A DNA stretch of 64,000 nt, taken from positions 186,001 through 250,000 of the forward strand of contig NZ_JARUXC010000004.1 in NCBI RefSeq assembly GCF_030433855.1, in the 5' to 3' direction. The notes under the pieces were generated by a model. The model worked only from the letters and a program-made list of their open reading frames with translations, made no database searches and was not told the DNA's origin. Numbering within the stretch: the stretch's first letter is position 1; the number at the start of each line of letters is the position of its first letter. This DNA comes from Agreia sp. PsM10 (lineage in GTDB: Bacteria > Actinomycetota > Actinomycetes > Actinomycetales > Microbacteriaceae). Both the position numbers and the translations under genes were made by a program. This document shows positions 42,261-50,958 of the stretch, piece after piece.

Positions 42261-43295
42261 TCAGCGGTGCCCGAGGGTGCTCTCGCGCTCCAGGATCGTC
42301 GGGCTCAGCACCGTCGTGCGGTGCTCGTGCGAGGCGCCGGCGATCTCCTCGACGAGCAGGCGCACCGCCTCCACGCCCATGCGGTAGCCCGGGGGCTCCA
42401 CGGTGGAGAAGGGCAGCGGGCTCTCCCACGCGCTGCGGTTTCCGTCACTGCCCATCACGGCGACGTCAGTGGGGATCGAGACGCCCGGCATCGCGAGCAG
42501 CGACTGCAGGATGCCGAGGGCCAGCAGGTCGGTCGAGGCGATGATCCCGACACGGCCGGCCGCGGCGGCCCAGGCCGCACCGTGCTCGGAGCCGACGGCA
42601 CGCCCGTCGGCGGCGGTGACGGCATCCGTTCGCACGAGCGACAGCTCGACACCGGCCTCGGATGCCGCACGGGTCGCACCCAGGCGGCGATCGCGCACGG
42701 GCTGCAGTCGTTCGGGCCCCGCCACGAACACGAGCTCGCGCACACCGGTCGAGAGCAGGTGGCGGGCGGCGAGGTAACCGTCGAGCACGTTGTCCATCAG
42801 CACGGTGCAGCACTCGATGAGCGGGTCGCTGTAGTTGACGAGCACCACGGGGCGCCCGTGGCTGCGCACTCGCTCGATGCCCGCACGCGAGTCGTGCATG
42901 GGGGCGAGCAGCATGCCCTGGGTTCTGGCCTCGTCGAAGAGGTCGAGGTAGCGGTCCTGCTCGGCGAGGCTGTCGGCGCTCGACGCGATCAGCAGGCTGA
43001 GGCCGTGCTCGCGCGCCTCGGCCTGCGCGCCCTTCGACAGGTCGACGAACAGGCTGTTGCCGAGGTCGGGAACGATGAGAGCGATGCTGTCGGTCGAGCC
43101 TCCGGCCAACGAGCGGGCGTTCGCGTTGCGCACGAAGCCCAGCTCGGCGATGGCCTGCTGCACCCGCAGCCGGGTCGCCTCTGCCACGCGCTGCGGGTGG
43201 TTGAGAACGTTCGAGACGGTGCCGAGGGCGACGCCGGCCGCCGTCGCGACGTCCTGCATGCTCGGTTGCGGCGGGGGCTTGGGTGTGCCAGACAT
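42261..43295 (-). CDS. LacI-family transcriptional regulator (rhamnoside cluster)
   Basis: A 344-aa repressor. The ATG at 43295, preceded by AAGGGA, gives MSGTPKPPPQPSMQDVATAA, a Pro-rich extension before the helix-turn-helix (VALGTVSNVLNHPQRVAEAT). The effector domain has PDLGNSLFVDLSKGAQAEAR and STDLLALGILQSLL. It is less like the other LacI proteins of the window (NSLFVDLSKG instead of NPFFTDLARG). It lies between the two rhamnosidase genes, all on the minus strand, with a matching operator at 42113-42130. It is the likely repressor of rhamnoside use. Confidence 0.9.
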   Translation of the reverse strand: MSGTPKPPPQPSMQDVATAAGVALGTVSNVLNHPQRVAEATRLRVQQAIAELGFVRNANARSLAGGSTDSIALIVPDLGNSLFVDLSKGAQAEAREHGLSLLIASSADSLAEQDRYLDLFDEARTQGMLLAPMHDSRAGIERVRSHGRPVVLVNYSDPLIECCTVLMDNVLDGYLAARHLLSTGVRELVFVAGPERLQPVRDRRLGATRAASEAGVELSLVRTDAVTAADGRAVGSEHGAAWAAAAGRVGIIASTDLLALGILQSLLAMPGVSIPTDVAVMGSDGNRSAWESPLPFSTVEPPGYRMGVEAVRLLVEEIAGASHEHRTTVLSPTILERESTLGHR

Positions 43296-43422
43296 ACGAA
43301 CGTCCCTTCTGCCACGAACGACTCTTCGGCGAGCGCGGGTGATCACGCACTGCGCGGTGGTGCTGCACGCGCGATCTGCGCGGACGCCCGCGTTCGCACC
43401 CGCTGCCCAACTGCAGGAGAGT

Positions 43423-46029
43423 CTAGCGACGAGCCAGTGCGACTCCCGCGGGAACCCGGGCGACGTGGCTGCCGTGCTGCAGCGCGATCGGCTCGTGACC
43501 CTCCAGCTCGAGCACCGCCGAGGCGCCCACGGGCACGCGCGTCTCGACCACGAGCTCGTCGCCGTCGAGGCGCCAGGCGATCGACACCGTGCCGTAGGGC
43601 GACTCGTGCACGGCGGACGCGTGGGTGAGCCCGCCTCCCGGCTGGGGGCGGAACGCGATCGTGCGGTAGCCCGGTTCAGCCGGCGCGAGGCCCGCCACGA
43701 CGCGGTGCATCCAGTCGGCGACGGCCCCCAGCGCGTAGTGGTTGAACGACGTCATCGTGCCCGGGTTGACCCGGCCGTCGGGCAGCTGGCTGTCCCAGCG
43801 TTCCCAGATGGTGGTCGCTCCCTGAGTCACGGCGTAGAGCCACGACGGGCACTCCCTCTCGAGAAGCAGGTCGTAGGCGGTGTCGACCGCGTCGGCCATC
43901 GTCAGGGCATCCGACACCAGGGGGGTGCCCGCGAAACCGGTGGCGATGCGGTTGCCGGCCGCCTCCACGAGTTCGGCGAGGCGCCGCCCGGCAGCCGCCC
44001 GGCGGGCGTCATCCGGGATCAGGTCGAAGGTGATGGCGAGCGAGTACGCGGTCTGCGCGTCGGAGGTGAGGCGGCCATCGGACAGCAGGTACTCGGCTGC
44101 GAAGGCGTCGCGGACCTCGTCGGCGAGAAGGCCGTAGTGCTCTGCGTCGTCGTCTTTGCCGAGGACCTCTGCGGTGAGGCTGAGGTGCCGCGCGCTCCAG
44201 GCGAAGTACGCGGTGGCGACCAGGTACTTGTCGGTCGTCGCGTCGGCCGGGTCCTGCGGCGGAGCGGCGGGATCGAGCCAGTCGCCCAGCTGGAAGCCCT
44301 CGTTCCACAGGTGGTCGTCGCCGGAGAGGCGGTCCATCAGGTCGACCCAGCCCTTGGCGCTGTCGTACTGCTCGGCGAGCACGCCCACGTCTCCGTAGCG
44401 CTCGTAGAGCACCCACGGCGTGAGCACGGCGACGTCGCCCCAGACGGCGCCCGGTCTGATCGGTGTCCACATCTGATGCGCCGGAATCGCAGGAACGTAC
44501 CAGGGCACGGTTCCGTCGGGAAGCTGCTCGACGGCCACGTCCTTCAGCCAGCTGCCGAGGAAGCCCGACACGTCGTAGAGGAACGACGCCGTCGGCGCGA
44601 AGACCTGGATGTCGCCGGTCCAGCCCACGCGCTCGTCGCGCTGCGGGCAGTCGGTCGGGATGTCGACGAAGTTTCCGCGCATGCTCCACACGACGTTCTC
44701 GTGCAGGCGGTTCACGAGTTCGTCCGAGCTGTCGAACCAGCCGGTGCGCTCCATGTCGGAGTGGTACACCCGGGCCACGATCGCGCCCCGGGCCACGGCC
44801 TCGCGCACGTCTCCCGGCCATCCGCCCACGTCGACGAAACGGAAGCCGTGCATCGTGAACCGGGGCTCCCACTCCTCGACCTCGCGGCCCGCGAGCGTGT
44901 AGCTGTCGGTCGAGCGCGCCTCGCGCAGGGGGCGGGTGTAGATCTCGCCCTGCTGCATCACCTCGGCGGTGCGCAGTGTCACCGTCCGGCCGGCCTCGCC
45001 CGACACCTCGATGCGCACGCGCCCCACCAGGTTCTGGCCGAAGTCGAGCACCGTTCCGCCCGAGGGGGTGTCGATGATCTCGACAGGCAGCACCTCCTGG
45101 GTGCAGCGCACGGGCGGCCCATCCGGGGCGGTGAGGGTGGCGGGGTCGCGATAGCGCACGGCCACAGGGGTCCACGCGCTGTCGTCGAATCCGGGGCTCG
45201 ACCAGCCGGCCTGCTCGTCGCGCGCGTCGTAGTCCTCGCCGTCGTAGTTGCCGGTGCGCACGATCGGACCGAACGCGGCGCTCCATGTCTTGTCGGTGGC
45301 GATCGTCTCGACGCGGCCATCGGTATAGGTGACCTCGAGCTGCGCGATCAGCGACAGGTCGCTGCCGAAGAGGTTGCGCCATCCGCCGCGCCACCCCAGG
45401 CGGCCGCGGTACCAGCCGTCACCGAGCCACGAGCCGATCGCGTTCTCGCCGTCGACCAGGTGTTCCGTCACGTCGTAGCTGTAGTAGCGCAGACGCTGGG
45501 CGTAGCTGGTCCAGCCGGGAGACATGGCGTCGTCGCCCACGCGGCGGCCGTTGATCTCGACCTCGTAGAGGCCGTGCGCCGAGGCGTACAGGCGGGCCGA
45601 TGCGACGGGCCCGGTCAGCGCGAACGCTCGGCGCACGAGCGCCGGGCGACGATCATCCGATTCGAACTCCTCGCGCCAGGCGCCGCCCACCGGCTTGGCC
45701 ACCCAGTCGGATGCGTCGAGCAGGCCCGTCTCGAGAGTGGATGGCTCACTCCACTCGCTCTGGATGCCATCTTCTCCCGTGAGGCGCACCCGCACGGTGG
45801 CCCGCTCGCGCGAGACGAGATCGGGGCCGGGCCAGGGAACGAGCACGGACTCCGCGGAGTCGACCCGGCGCGTGGCGGGGATGCCGTTGCGGGTGACCTC
45901 GAGCTCATAGCTCGCCTGCGCCCATCCCGGGTCGGCGATGGTCTTCCACGACAGGCGGGGCCGGCGGTCTCCGATGCCGAAGGGAACGCGGTGATGCTCG
46001 ATCGAGGGGGCTGATGGGGTGGCCGACAT
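43423..46029 (-). CDS. GH78 alpha-L-rhamnosidase
   Basis: An 868-aa cytosolic enzyme. PTDCPQRDERVGWTGDIQVF (near residue 460) contains the canonical GH78 general acid region; N-terminal carbohydrate-binding beta-domains include PFGIGDRRPRLSW and NGRRVGDDAMSPGWT, and the C-terminal sandwich includes FNHYALGAVADWMHRVVAGL. AGAGG precedes the ATG at 46029. Sugar released should be L-rhamnose, for which the importer at 1308-6058 or a downstream kinase/isomerase route would be relevant. It lies after the importer operon 46147-49412, separated by a homopolymer anomaly, so whether it shares that transcript is unclear. Confidence 0.92.
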   Translation of the reverse strand: MSATPSAPSIEHHRVPFGIGDRRPRLSWKTIADPGWAQASYELEVTRNGIPATRRVDSAESVLVPWPGPDLVSRERATVRVRLTGEDGIQSEWSEPSTLETGLLDASDWVAKPVGGAWREEFESDDRRPALVRRAFALTGPVASARLYASAHGLYEVEINGRRVGDDAMSPGWTSYAQRLRYYSYDVTEHLVDGENAIGSWLGDGWYRGRLGWRGGWRNLFGSDLSLIAQLEVTYTDGRVETIATDKTWSAAFGPIVRTGNYDGEDYDARDEQAGWSSPGFDDSAWTPVAVRYRDPATLTAPDGPPVRCTQEVLPVEIIDTPSGGTVLDFGQNLVGRVRIEVSGEAGRTVTLRTAEVMQQGEIYTRPLREARSTDSYTLAGREVEEWEPRFTMHGFRFVDVGGWPGDVREAVARGAIVARVYHSDMERTGWFDSSDELVNRLHENVVWSMRGNFVDIPTDCPQRDERVGWTGDIQVFAPTASFLYDVSGFLGSWLKDVAVEQLPDGTVPWYVPAIPAHQMWTPIRPGAVWGDVAVLTPWVLYERYGDVGVLAEQYDSAKGWVDLMDRLSGDDHLWNEGFQLGDWLDPAAPPQDPADATTDKYLVATAYFAWSARHLSLTAEVLGKDDDAEHYGLLADEVRDAFAAEYLLSDGRLTSDAQTAYSLAITFDLIPDDARRAAAGRRLAELVEAAGNRIATGFAGTPLVSDALTMADAVDTAYDLLLERECPSWLYAVTQGATTIWERWDSQLPDGRVNPGTMTSFNHYALGAVADWMHRVVAGLAPAEPGYRTIAFRPQPGGGLTHASAVHESPYGTVSIAWRLDGDELVVETRVPVGASAVLELEGHEPIALQHGSHVARVPAGVALARR

Positions 46030-46094
46030 GGCATACCTCTGTCTGGGACGGTGAAGCTGAGGGAAGGAGAACTGATGGCGACGGAGCCCGTCGT

Positions 46095-46135
46095 GGGGGG
46101 GGGGGGGGTCCCCCCCCCCCCCCCCCCCCCCCCCC
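46095..46135. repeat. G14-T-C26 homopolymer tract
   Basis: 14 consecutive G (46095-46108), one T, then 26 consecutive C (46110-46135), in the 117-bp gap between permease and rhamnosidase genes. The two runs are complementary and would form a pure G:C hairpin. Nothing similar occurs elsewhere in the window. Confidence 0.9.
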
Positions 46136-46146
46136 ACGCCGGGGTT

Positions 46147-47055
46147 CTAGCCCTTAACCGAGCCGGCCGTGAGGCCCTTCATGATCTGCTGGTTGAGGAA
46201 CAGGTACAGGATCAGGATTCCGCCGGTCGTGATGCAGATCGCGGCGAACAGCGGCCCGTAGTCGGTGGCGCCGTACTCGCCCGAGAAGTTGAGCAGTCCG
46301 GCCTGGATGGTGTTGAGCGAACGGTTGCTGGCGAAGGTGATGGCGATGAGCAGGTCGTTCCAGATGAGGAAGAACTGCACGAGGCCCACGGTGATCACGG
46401 CGTTGCGCACCATCGGGAAGCCGATGTACCAGAACGAGCGCAGCATCGACGAGCCGTCGATCGTCGCCGCCTCGAACACCTCGCGAGGGATCGCCCGGAA
46501 GTACGTGGCCATCATGAAGATCGTCAGCGGAAGTCCGTGGCCCGTGTAGATGATGATCAGGGGCAGCAGCGAGCCGGTGATGTTCAGGTTGAAGAAGATC
46601 GTGAACAGCGGCAGCAGGATCATCTGCACGGGGATCATGATGCCCGCGAGAATCAGCAGAAGGATGCCGCCGCGGCCCTTGAACACCATGACCTCGAGGG
46701 CGAACCCGCCGGCGACGCCGAGGATCACGATGAGCGCGAGCGATGGGACCGTCGCGATGAGGCTGTTGGTGATCGTCGTCGCGAGGTTTCCCGTCAGCCA
46801 CGCCGAGACGTAGTTGCCCCACTCCCACACCTCGGGCAGTGCCCAGGAGGGGTTGTTCAGGAAGTCGGTGTTCGACTTCAGGGAGTTGATGAACATCCAG
46901 AAGAGCGGGTAGATCTCGATGACCAGCAGCACGCCGATCACGATCAGCACGGGGATGCGCTTGAGGAATCGGATCGGTGCGGGCGTGCGTCCTCCGACGT
47001 CGTGCTTCACGAGGGCGGAGGTCCGGTCGAGATTGTCGACGTTCGTCACAGTCAT
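46147..47055 (-). CDS. Carbohydrate ABC transporter permease (MalG type)
   Basis: A 302-aa CUT1 permease with six hydrophobic segments. The EAA loop is EVFEAATIDGSSMLRSFWYI, and the C-terminus ends NQQIMKGLTAGSVKG. AAGGAGG is 7 nt before the ATG at 47055, which favours it over the GTG at 47061. It follows the MalF-type gene by 12 bp. The importer lies between two LacI-operator clusters and next to two rhamnosidases, so it probably carries a rhamnosylated oligosaccharide or plant glycoside. Confidence 0.9.
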   Translation of the reverse strand: MTVTNVDNLDRTSALVKHDVGGRTPAPIRFLKRIPVLIVIGVLLVIEIYPLFWMFINSLKSNTDFLNNPSWALPEVWEWGNYVSAWLTGNLATTITNSLIATVPSLALIVILGVAGGFALEVMVFKGRGGILLLILAGIMIPVQMILLPLFTIFFNLNITGSLLPLIIIYTGHGLPLTIFMMATYFRAIPREVFEAATIDGSSMLRSFWYIGFPMVRNAVITVGLVQFFLIWNDLLIAITFASNRSLNTIQAGLLNFSGEYGATDYGPLFAAICITTGGILILYLFLNQQIMKGLTAGSVKG

Positions 47056-47067
47056 GGTCACGCCTCC

Positions 47068-47949
47068 TTAGATGGTGTTGTCGCGGCGGGCGCCGCGGAA
47101 GATGAGGGCGGTCACGATGAGGCACATGATGCTCAGCACGAGAGCGATGGTCGAGCCGTATCCGTAGTCGCTGAAGGCGAACGCGGTGCGGTACATGTAC
47201 AGCGTGAGTGGTGTCGTCTCGTTGCCCGGGCCTCCGCCGGTCAGCGCGAAGACCGAGTCGAAGACCTTGATCGTTCCGTTGATGCTGAAGATGATCGACG
47301 AATAGAGGATCGGCAGCGACATCGGGAGGACGATGTTCTTGAAGAGCGAGAAGCCGCGGGCGCCGTCGATGCGGGCGGATTCGATGATGTCCTCGGGGAT
47401 GTCGAGGAGGCCGGTGTAGAGCAGCACCCCGTAGAAGCCCATCGATCGCCAGACATCCATGATCACGATGACGATGAATGCCGTCGTTCCCGAGCCGAGC
47501 CAGTCGACGCTGCCGAGGCCGACGTTCACCAGCAGCTCGTTGACCAGACCGTCTTTCGGGGCCGACTGGAAGAGCTTCTGGTAGAGCAGGGCGATGGCCA
47601 CGGTCGGAACGACGACCGGGAAGAAGACGAGCGTGCGGATGATCGCCGAGGACTTCTTGAGCACGAACGTGTACAGCAGGGCGAGGCCGTAGCCGAAGAC
47701 GACCTGCAGGATCGTGAGAAGAAGCGCGTACTTGACGGTGAAGCCGAGGGCGGCCTGCACATCCGGGTCGGTGAAGAGCCGGGTGAAGTTGTTGATGCCG
47801 TTGAACTCGAAACCCTCGAGGGCGTTGCCCTTGAAGAAGGTGTAGCCGAACGACCAGACCACGGGCACGAGGATGACGAGCGTGTAGACCAGCAGGGCGG
47901 GTCCGAGGAGGATGGCGATCGTTTTGCGGTCGCCCAGAACTTGCTTCAT
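47068..47949 (-). CDS. Carbohydrate ABC transporter permease (MalF type)
   Basis: A 293-aa CUT1 permease. ILLGPALLVYTLVILVPVVW is the first membrane span; EDIIESARIDGARGFSLFKN is the EAA loop, and TGGGPGNETTPLTLYMYRTA is the MalF-type signature. GAAAGG precedes the ATG at 47949. It is separated from the binding-protein gene by 149 bp containing small hairpins. No ATPase gene is present, so a shared MsiK-like ATPase is assumed. Confidence 0.9.
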   Translation of the reverse strand: MKQVLGDRKTIAILLGPALLVYTLVILVPVVWSFGYTFFKGNALEGFEFNGINNFTRLFTDPDVQAALGFTVKYALLLTILQVVFGYGLALLYTFVLKKSSAIIRTLVFFPVVVPTVAIALLYQKLFQSAPKDGLVNELLVNVGLGSVDWLGSGTTAFIVIVIMDVWRSMGFYGVLLYTGLLDIPEDIIESARIDGARGFSLFKNIVLPMSLPILYSSIIFSINGTIKVFDSVFALTGGGPGNETTPLTLYMYRTAFAFSDYGYGSTIALVLSIMCLIVTALIFRGARRDNTI

Positions 47950-48039
47950 GGGAGCCTTTCCCGTGGTAGGAGGCCGGCCGGGCGGTGAGTGTCCGGCGGC
48001 GGCGAGGGCAGCGTGAGGTGGGCCCTCCGCGAGGCCCGC

Positions 48040-48065
48040 CGCCATCCGGTGCTGCATGGATGGCG
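48040..48065 (-). promoter_or_regulatory. Intergenic hairpin between binding-protein and permease genes
   Basis: CGCCATCC (48040-48047) and GGATGGCG (48058-48065) form an 8-bp perfect stem with a 10-nt loop in the 149-bp gap 47950-48098. The position parallels the stronger hairpin at 12001-12048 in the other importer operon and may favour higher expression of the binding protein. Confidence 0.5.
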
Positions 48066-48098
48066 ACGAGCCCGCGAGGGGCGGGAGTGGTGGTGGCG

Positions 48099-49412
48099 CT
48101 AGCCCGCGTCGAGGTCGGTCTGGAGGAGCTTCATGAAGTCCTCCGGGCTGAGCTGACCGGTGACCAGGAGCGACGCGTTCTTCGACGAGTCCTGTCCGGC
48201 CTTCGCATTGAACAGCGCCTCGAACCACAGCACGCTCTCGGTGCTGCCGGCGATGCGGTCCTGCACGTCGACGGTCAGGGCGGGCAGGTCGGTGACCGGC
48301 TCCTTCGACTTGAAGCCGGAGATGGCGCCCGACTGCTCGAGCGAGACCTGGCCGTAGTTCTCGGTGATGCACTTCAGCCAGTCGGCGACCTTGGGGGTGT
48401 ACGTGTCGGCGCCGAAGGTCTGGGGCAGACCGACGTTGGCCGGGTACTGGTCGATGCTTCCCGCGCCGCCTTCGACGGCGGGGAACGGCATGAATCCGAT
48501 GTTGTCGACGCCGACGGTGTTCTTCTCGGGGTCGTTGGCACTCTCGAGGAACCAGGTTCCCATGTACATCATCGCGGCCTTGCCGGTGAGCAGCTCGTTG
48601 TAGGAGCTGTCGATGTCGAGCGAGGCGATGTTGTCGTCGAAGTAGCCCGCTGCACCGAGGTCGGCGATGGCCTGGGCGGCCGCCACGTATTCGGGGTCGG
48701 TCAGCTTGGCGTCACCGTCGGCGACCTTCTGCAGGGCGTCCGGTCCGAGGTCGCGGAAGAGGTAGCTGGAGATGAGGCGCGTGATCGGCCATCCCTGCTC
48801 GCCCGAGGCCGTGAAGGGGGTGATGCCGTCGGCCTCGAACTGCGACGCGACGTCGACGAGCTCGTCGTAGGTCTGGGGCTCCTCGAGTCCACGCTCGGCG
48901 AACATCGTCTTGTTGTAGAAGATGCCCTCGATGTTGAACTGGAACGGAAGGAAGTTGAAGTTTCCGCCGTAGAGGTTCTTGATGGTCGAGATGGCGGCGG
49001 GCTCGATGTCGTCGAGAACGCCGAGCTTCTCGAGCTCGGTCTCGAAGTTCAGCAGCTTGCCGGCCTTGTCGAGCTTGGCGCCCTCCGCCGGGGTTCCGGC
49101 GGCCGCGAACATCACGGGAAGAGCGTTCTGGCTGGCGAGCAGCTGGATCTGGCTGTCGAGGTCGGCCTGCGGAATGGACGAGACCTCGAGCGGCAGGGCC
49201 GTGTTCTCGGTCTTGCACTGGTTCTCGGCGAGTTCGTTGAACACGGGCTCTGTGTTCGTGTTCTCGGTGTTCTTGAGGTACGTGAGCTTCGTAGGCTCAG
49301 AAGAGGATCCGCCTGCGGCGCAGCCGCTCAGGATCATGGTGCCGATACCGACTGCAGCGAGTGCGGCAACGACGGGACGCCTGAGGCGTCGGCTGCGTGG
49401 TGCTGTGGTCAC
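48099..49412 (-). CDS. Extracellular sugar-binding lipoprotein of CUT1 ABC importer
   Basis: A 437-aa receptor. I chose the GTG at 49412 because AAGGAGG lies 5-6 nt upstream; it gives MTTAPRSRRLRRPVVAALAA followed by the lipobox MILSGC. The mature part has LTYLKNTENTNTEPVFNELA, NIEGIFYNKTMFAERGLEEP and AMMYMGTWFLESAND, typical of family 1 solute-binding proteins (GlcNAc/oligosaccharide type). First gene of the importer operon, controlled from the 49413-49697 region, which is rich in LacI operators. Confidence 0.88.
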   Translation of the reverse strand: MTTAPRSRRLRRPVVAALAAVGIGTMILSGCAAGGSSSEPTKLTYLKNTENTNTEPVFNELAENQCKTENTALPLEVSSIPQADLDSQIQLLASQNALPVMFAAAGTPAEGAKLDKAGKLLNFETELEKLGVLDDIEPAAISTIKNLYGGNFNFLPFQFNIEGIFYNKTMFAERGLEEPQTYDELVDVASQFEADGITPFTASGEQGWPITRLISSYLFRDLGPDALQKVADGDAKLTDPEYVAAAQAIADLGAAGYFDDNIASLDIDSSYNELLTGKAAMMYMGTWFLESANDPEKNTVGVDNIGFMPFPAVEGGAGSIDQYPANVGLPQTFGADTYTPKVADWLKCITENYGQVSLEQSGAISGFKSKEPVTDLPALTVDVQDRIAGSTESVLWFEALFNAKAGQDSSKNASLLVTGQLSPEDFMKLLQTDLDAG

Positions 49413-49440
49413 AATTCCTCCTTGAAGTGCGACGCCTCCT

Positions 49441-49644
49441 TTGAGACGTTTCAATTGGGGATGCTAGTTCGGCTTCTGAATCGTGTCAAGCGAATGTCGA
49501 CTCCGAGATTGAATCGTGTCAAAGCAACCGTGGAGCGCTTCAAACCGGGGTCGCCCGCCCAAACGGGCGTCTCGCCGTCCCCGCGCATCCGATCGTGGCC
49601 CTGCGGCCTCGGGTTTGCTACCATCGATTATTGAAACGTTACAA
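49441..49644. promoter_or_regulatory. Cluster of LacI-type operators in a divergent promoter region
   Basis: Within the 285-bp region between the binding-protein gene (minus) and the SDR gene (plus): TTGAGACGTTTCAA (49441-49454), TGAATCGTGTCAA twice (49477-49489 and 49510-49522), GAGCGCTTCAA (about 49533-49543) and TTGAAACGTTACAA (49631-49644). All are variants of the TTGAAACGTTTCAA consensus, so one LacI protein could coordinate both directions. Confidence 0.7.
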
Positions 49645-49697
49645 AGCCGGAGTGCCGGCTTCGAGGTCGACGACGACACGAGAAGGATGAAGACACA

Positions 49698-50480
49698 GTG
49701 GTCAACGCACATTCAGACGAAGCATCGAACGGAACACTTGCGGGCAAGCGCGCGGTCGTGACCGGGGGAGCAGGGGCCTTGGGTCGTGTGATCGTCACGA
49801 CGCTGGCGGCCGCCGGCGCCGACGTCGCGATCCTCGACCTCGACGCATCCGGGGCAGAGGCTCTGGCCGAGCAGGTGCGTGCCACGGGGCGTCGCGCACT
49901 CGGTGTCGGGGTCGACCTCACCGACTTCGAGGCCGTGCAGGCCGCGGGTGCGACGGTCGTCTCGGAATGGGGCGGCGTCGACATCCTGCTCAATGGCGCC
50001 GGCGGCGGAGCGGTCTCGTTCTTCCACGAGATGACGGCCCAGACCTGGAACACCCAGATCGAGCGCAACCTCACGACCGTCTTCAACGTGACGCGCGCCT
50101 TCCTCCCCTCGATGATCGAGCAGAAGTCGGGCCGCATCATCAACATCGCCTCGATCGCCGCCATCTCGGGCGGGCGGCTCGTGCGCGGCGCCACCGCGTA
50201 CGCCGCAGCGAAGGCCGGCGTCGTCGGGCTCACCAAGGCGCTGGCCATCGAGGTGGCCGAGGACGGCATCACGGTGAACGCCCTCGCCCCCGGAGCGCAG
50301 GCCACGCCGGGCCGCGACAACGACACTCCCGAGCGCCGCGAGGCCCTGCTCGACCAGATCCCCACACGCCTGCTCGGAGAGCCGCAGCACCTGGCCGACA
50401 CGGTGGTGTTCCTCGCGGGCCCGGCTGCCGTCAACATCACCGGACTCATCCTGCCGCTCGACGGCGGACACTCGATCTAG
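49698..50480 (+). CDS. SDR-family oxidoreductase
   Basis: A 260-aa classical short-chain dehydrogenase. VTGGAGALGRVIVTTLAAAG binds the dinucleotide; Asp after ILDLD suggests NAD preference; NGAGGG and the catalytic SIAAIS plus Tyr-x-x-x-Lys (TAYAAAKAG) are present. LAPGAQATPGRDNDTPERRE is the substrate-loop region. The GTG at 49698 lies 10 nt after AGAAGGA. It is followed 16 bp later by a carboxymuconolactone-decarboxylase-type gene. With the adjacent SMP-30 lactonase and sugar importer, oxidation of a sugar to a lactone is plausible. Confidence 0.88.
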   Translation: MVNAHSDEASNGTLAGKRAVVTGGAGALGRVIVTTLAAAGADVAILDLDASGAEALAEQVRATGRRALGVGVDLTDFEAVQAAGATVVSEWGGVDILLNGAGGGAVSFFHEMTAQTWNTQIERNLTTVFNVTRAFLPSMIEQKSGRIINIASIAAISGGRLVRGATAYAAAKAGVVGLTKALAIEVAEDGITVNALAPGAQATPGRDNDTPERREALLDQIPTRLLGEPQHLADTVVFLAGPAAVNITGLILPLDGGHSI

Positions 50481-50496
50481 CTCGACCTGAGGAGAC

Positions 50497-50913
50497 ATGA
50501 CCATGACGAAACGACTCGACAAGGGCAAGCACTGGTTCAACGAGGTCTACGGCGAGGGCAAGGCCGACGGGCTCATCGAGATGCAGACCGGTCTGGCGCA
50601 GGATCTGGCCCGCTTCGGCATCGAGTTCAACTTCGGTGACATCTACTCGCGCCCCGGGCTCACGCTCGCGCAGCGAGAACTGCTGACGATCGCCTCGCTC
50701 GTGACCATCGGCGGGCTCGAACCCCAACTGCAAGGGCACACCCGAGGGGCGATCCGCGTGGGGTGCACTCCCACCGAGATCCTCGAGACGGTCATCCACA
50801 CAGTGCAGTACTCCGGGTTCCCGAAGGCCCTGAACGCGATCCGCGTCGTCACGGATCAGCTCATCGCACTCGGAGTCGAGATTCCCGAGGCTCTGGGCCC
50901 CGACGAGGACTGA
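50497..50913 (+). CDS. Carboxymuconolactone decarboxylase (CMD) family protein
   Basis: A 138-aa all-alpha protein. RPGLTLAQRELLTIASLVTI and GCTPTEILETVIHTVQYSGF are the family signature. It lacks the CxxC pair of AhpD-like members, so it is nearer the decarboxylase or general CMD branch. GAGGAG precedes the ATG at 50497; a second ATG at 50503 is possible. Probably co-transcribed with the SDR gene. The substrate is unknown; a lactone or aromatic ring-cleavage product would fit the family. Confidence 0.85.
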   Translation: MTMTKRLDKGKHWFNEVYGEGKADGLIEMQTGLAQDLARFGIEFNFGDIYSRPGLTLAQRELLTIASLVTIGGLEPQLQGHTRGAIRVGCTPTEILETVIHTVQYSGFPKALNAIRVVTDQLIALGVEIPEALGPDED

Positions 50914-50958
50914 CCGCGCTCGCCGCGTCACCTCACAGGGCGGCTGTGCCGCATCCGG

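Noticed and set aside
46095-46135. Homopolymer as a phase-variation switch of the rhamnosidase
   Set aside because: It lies outside the coding frame, more than 60 bp upstream of the start, and its length and asymmetry look more like an assembly problem; kept only as an anomaly.
46051-47988. Plus-strand frame of 645 codons beginning before the G/C homopolymer
   Set aside because: It is opposite two clear permease genes and is made almost entirely of charged residues (Asp, Glu, His, Arg), typical of a shadow. It also crosses the suspect homopolymer.
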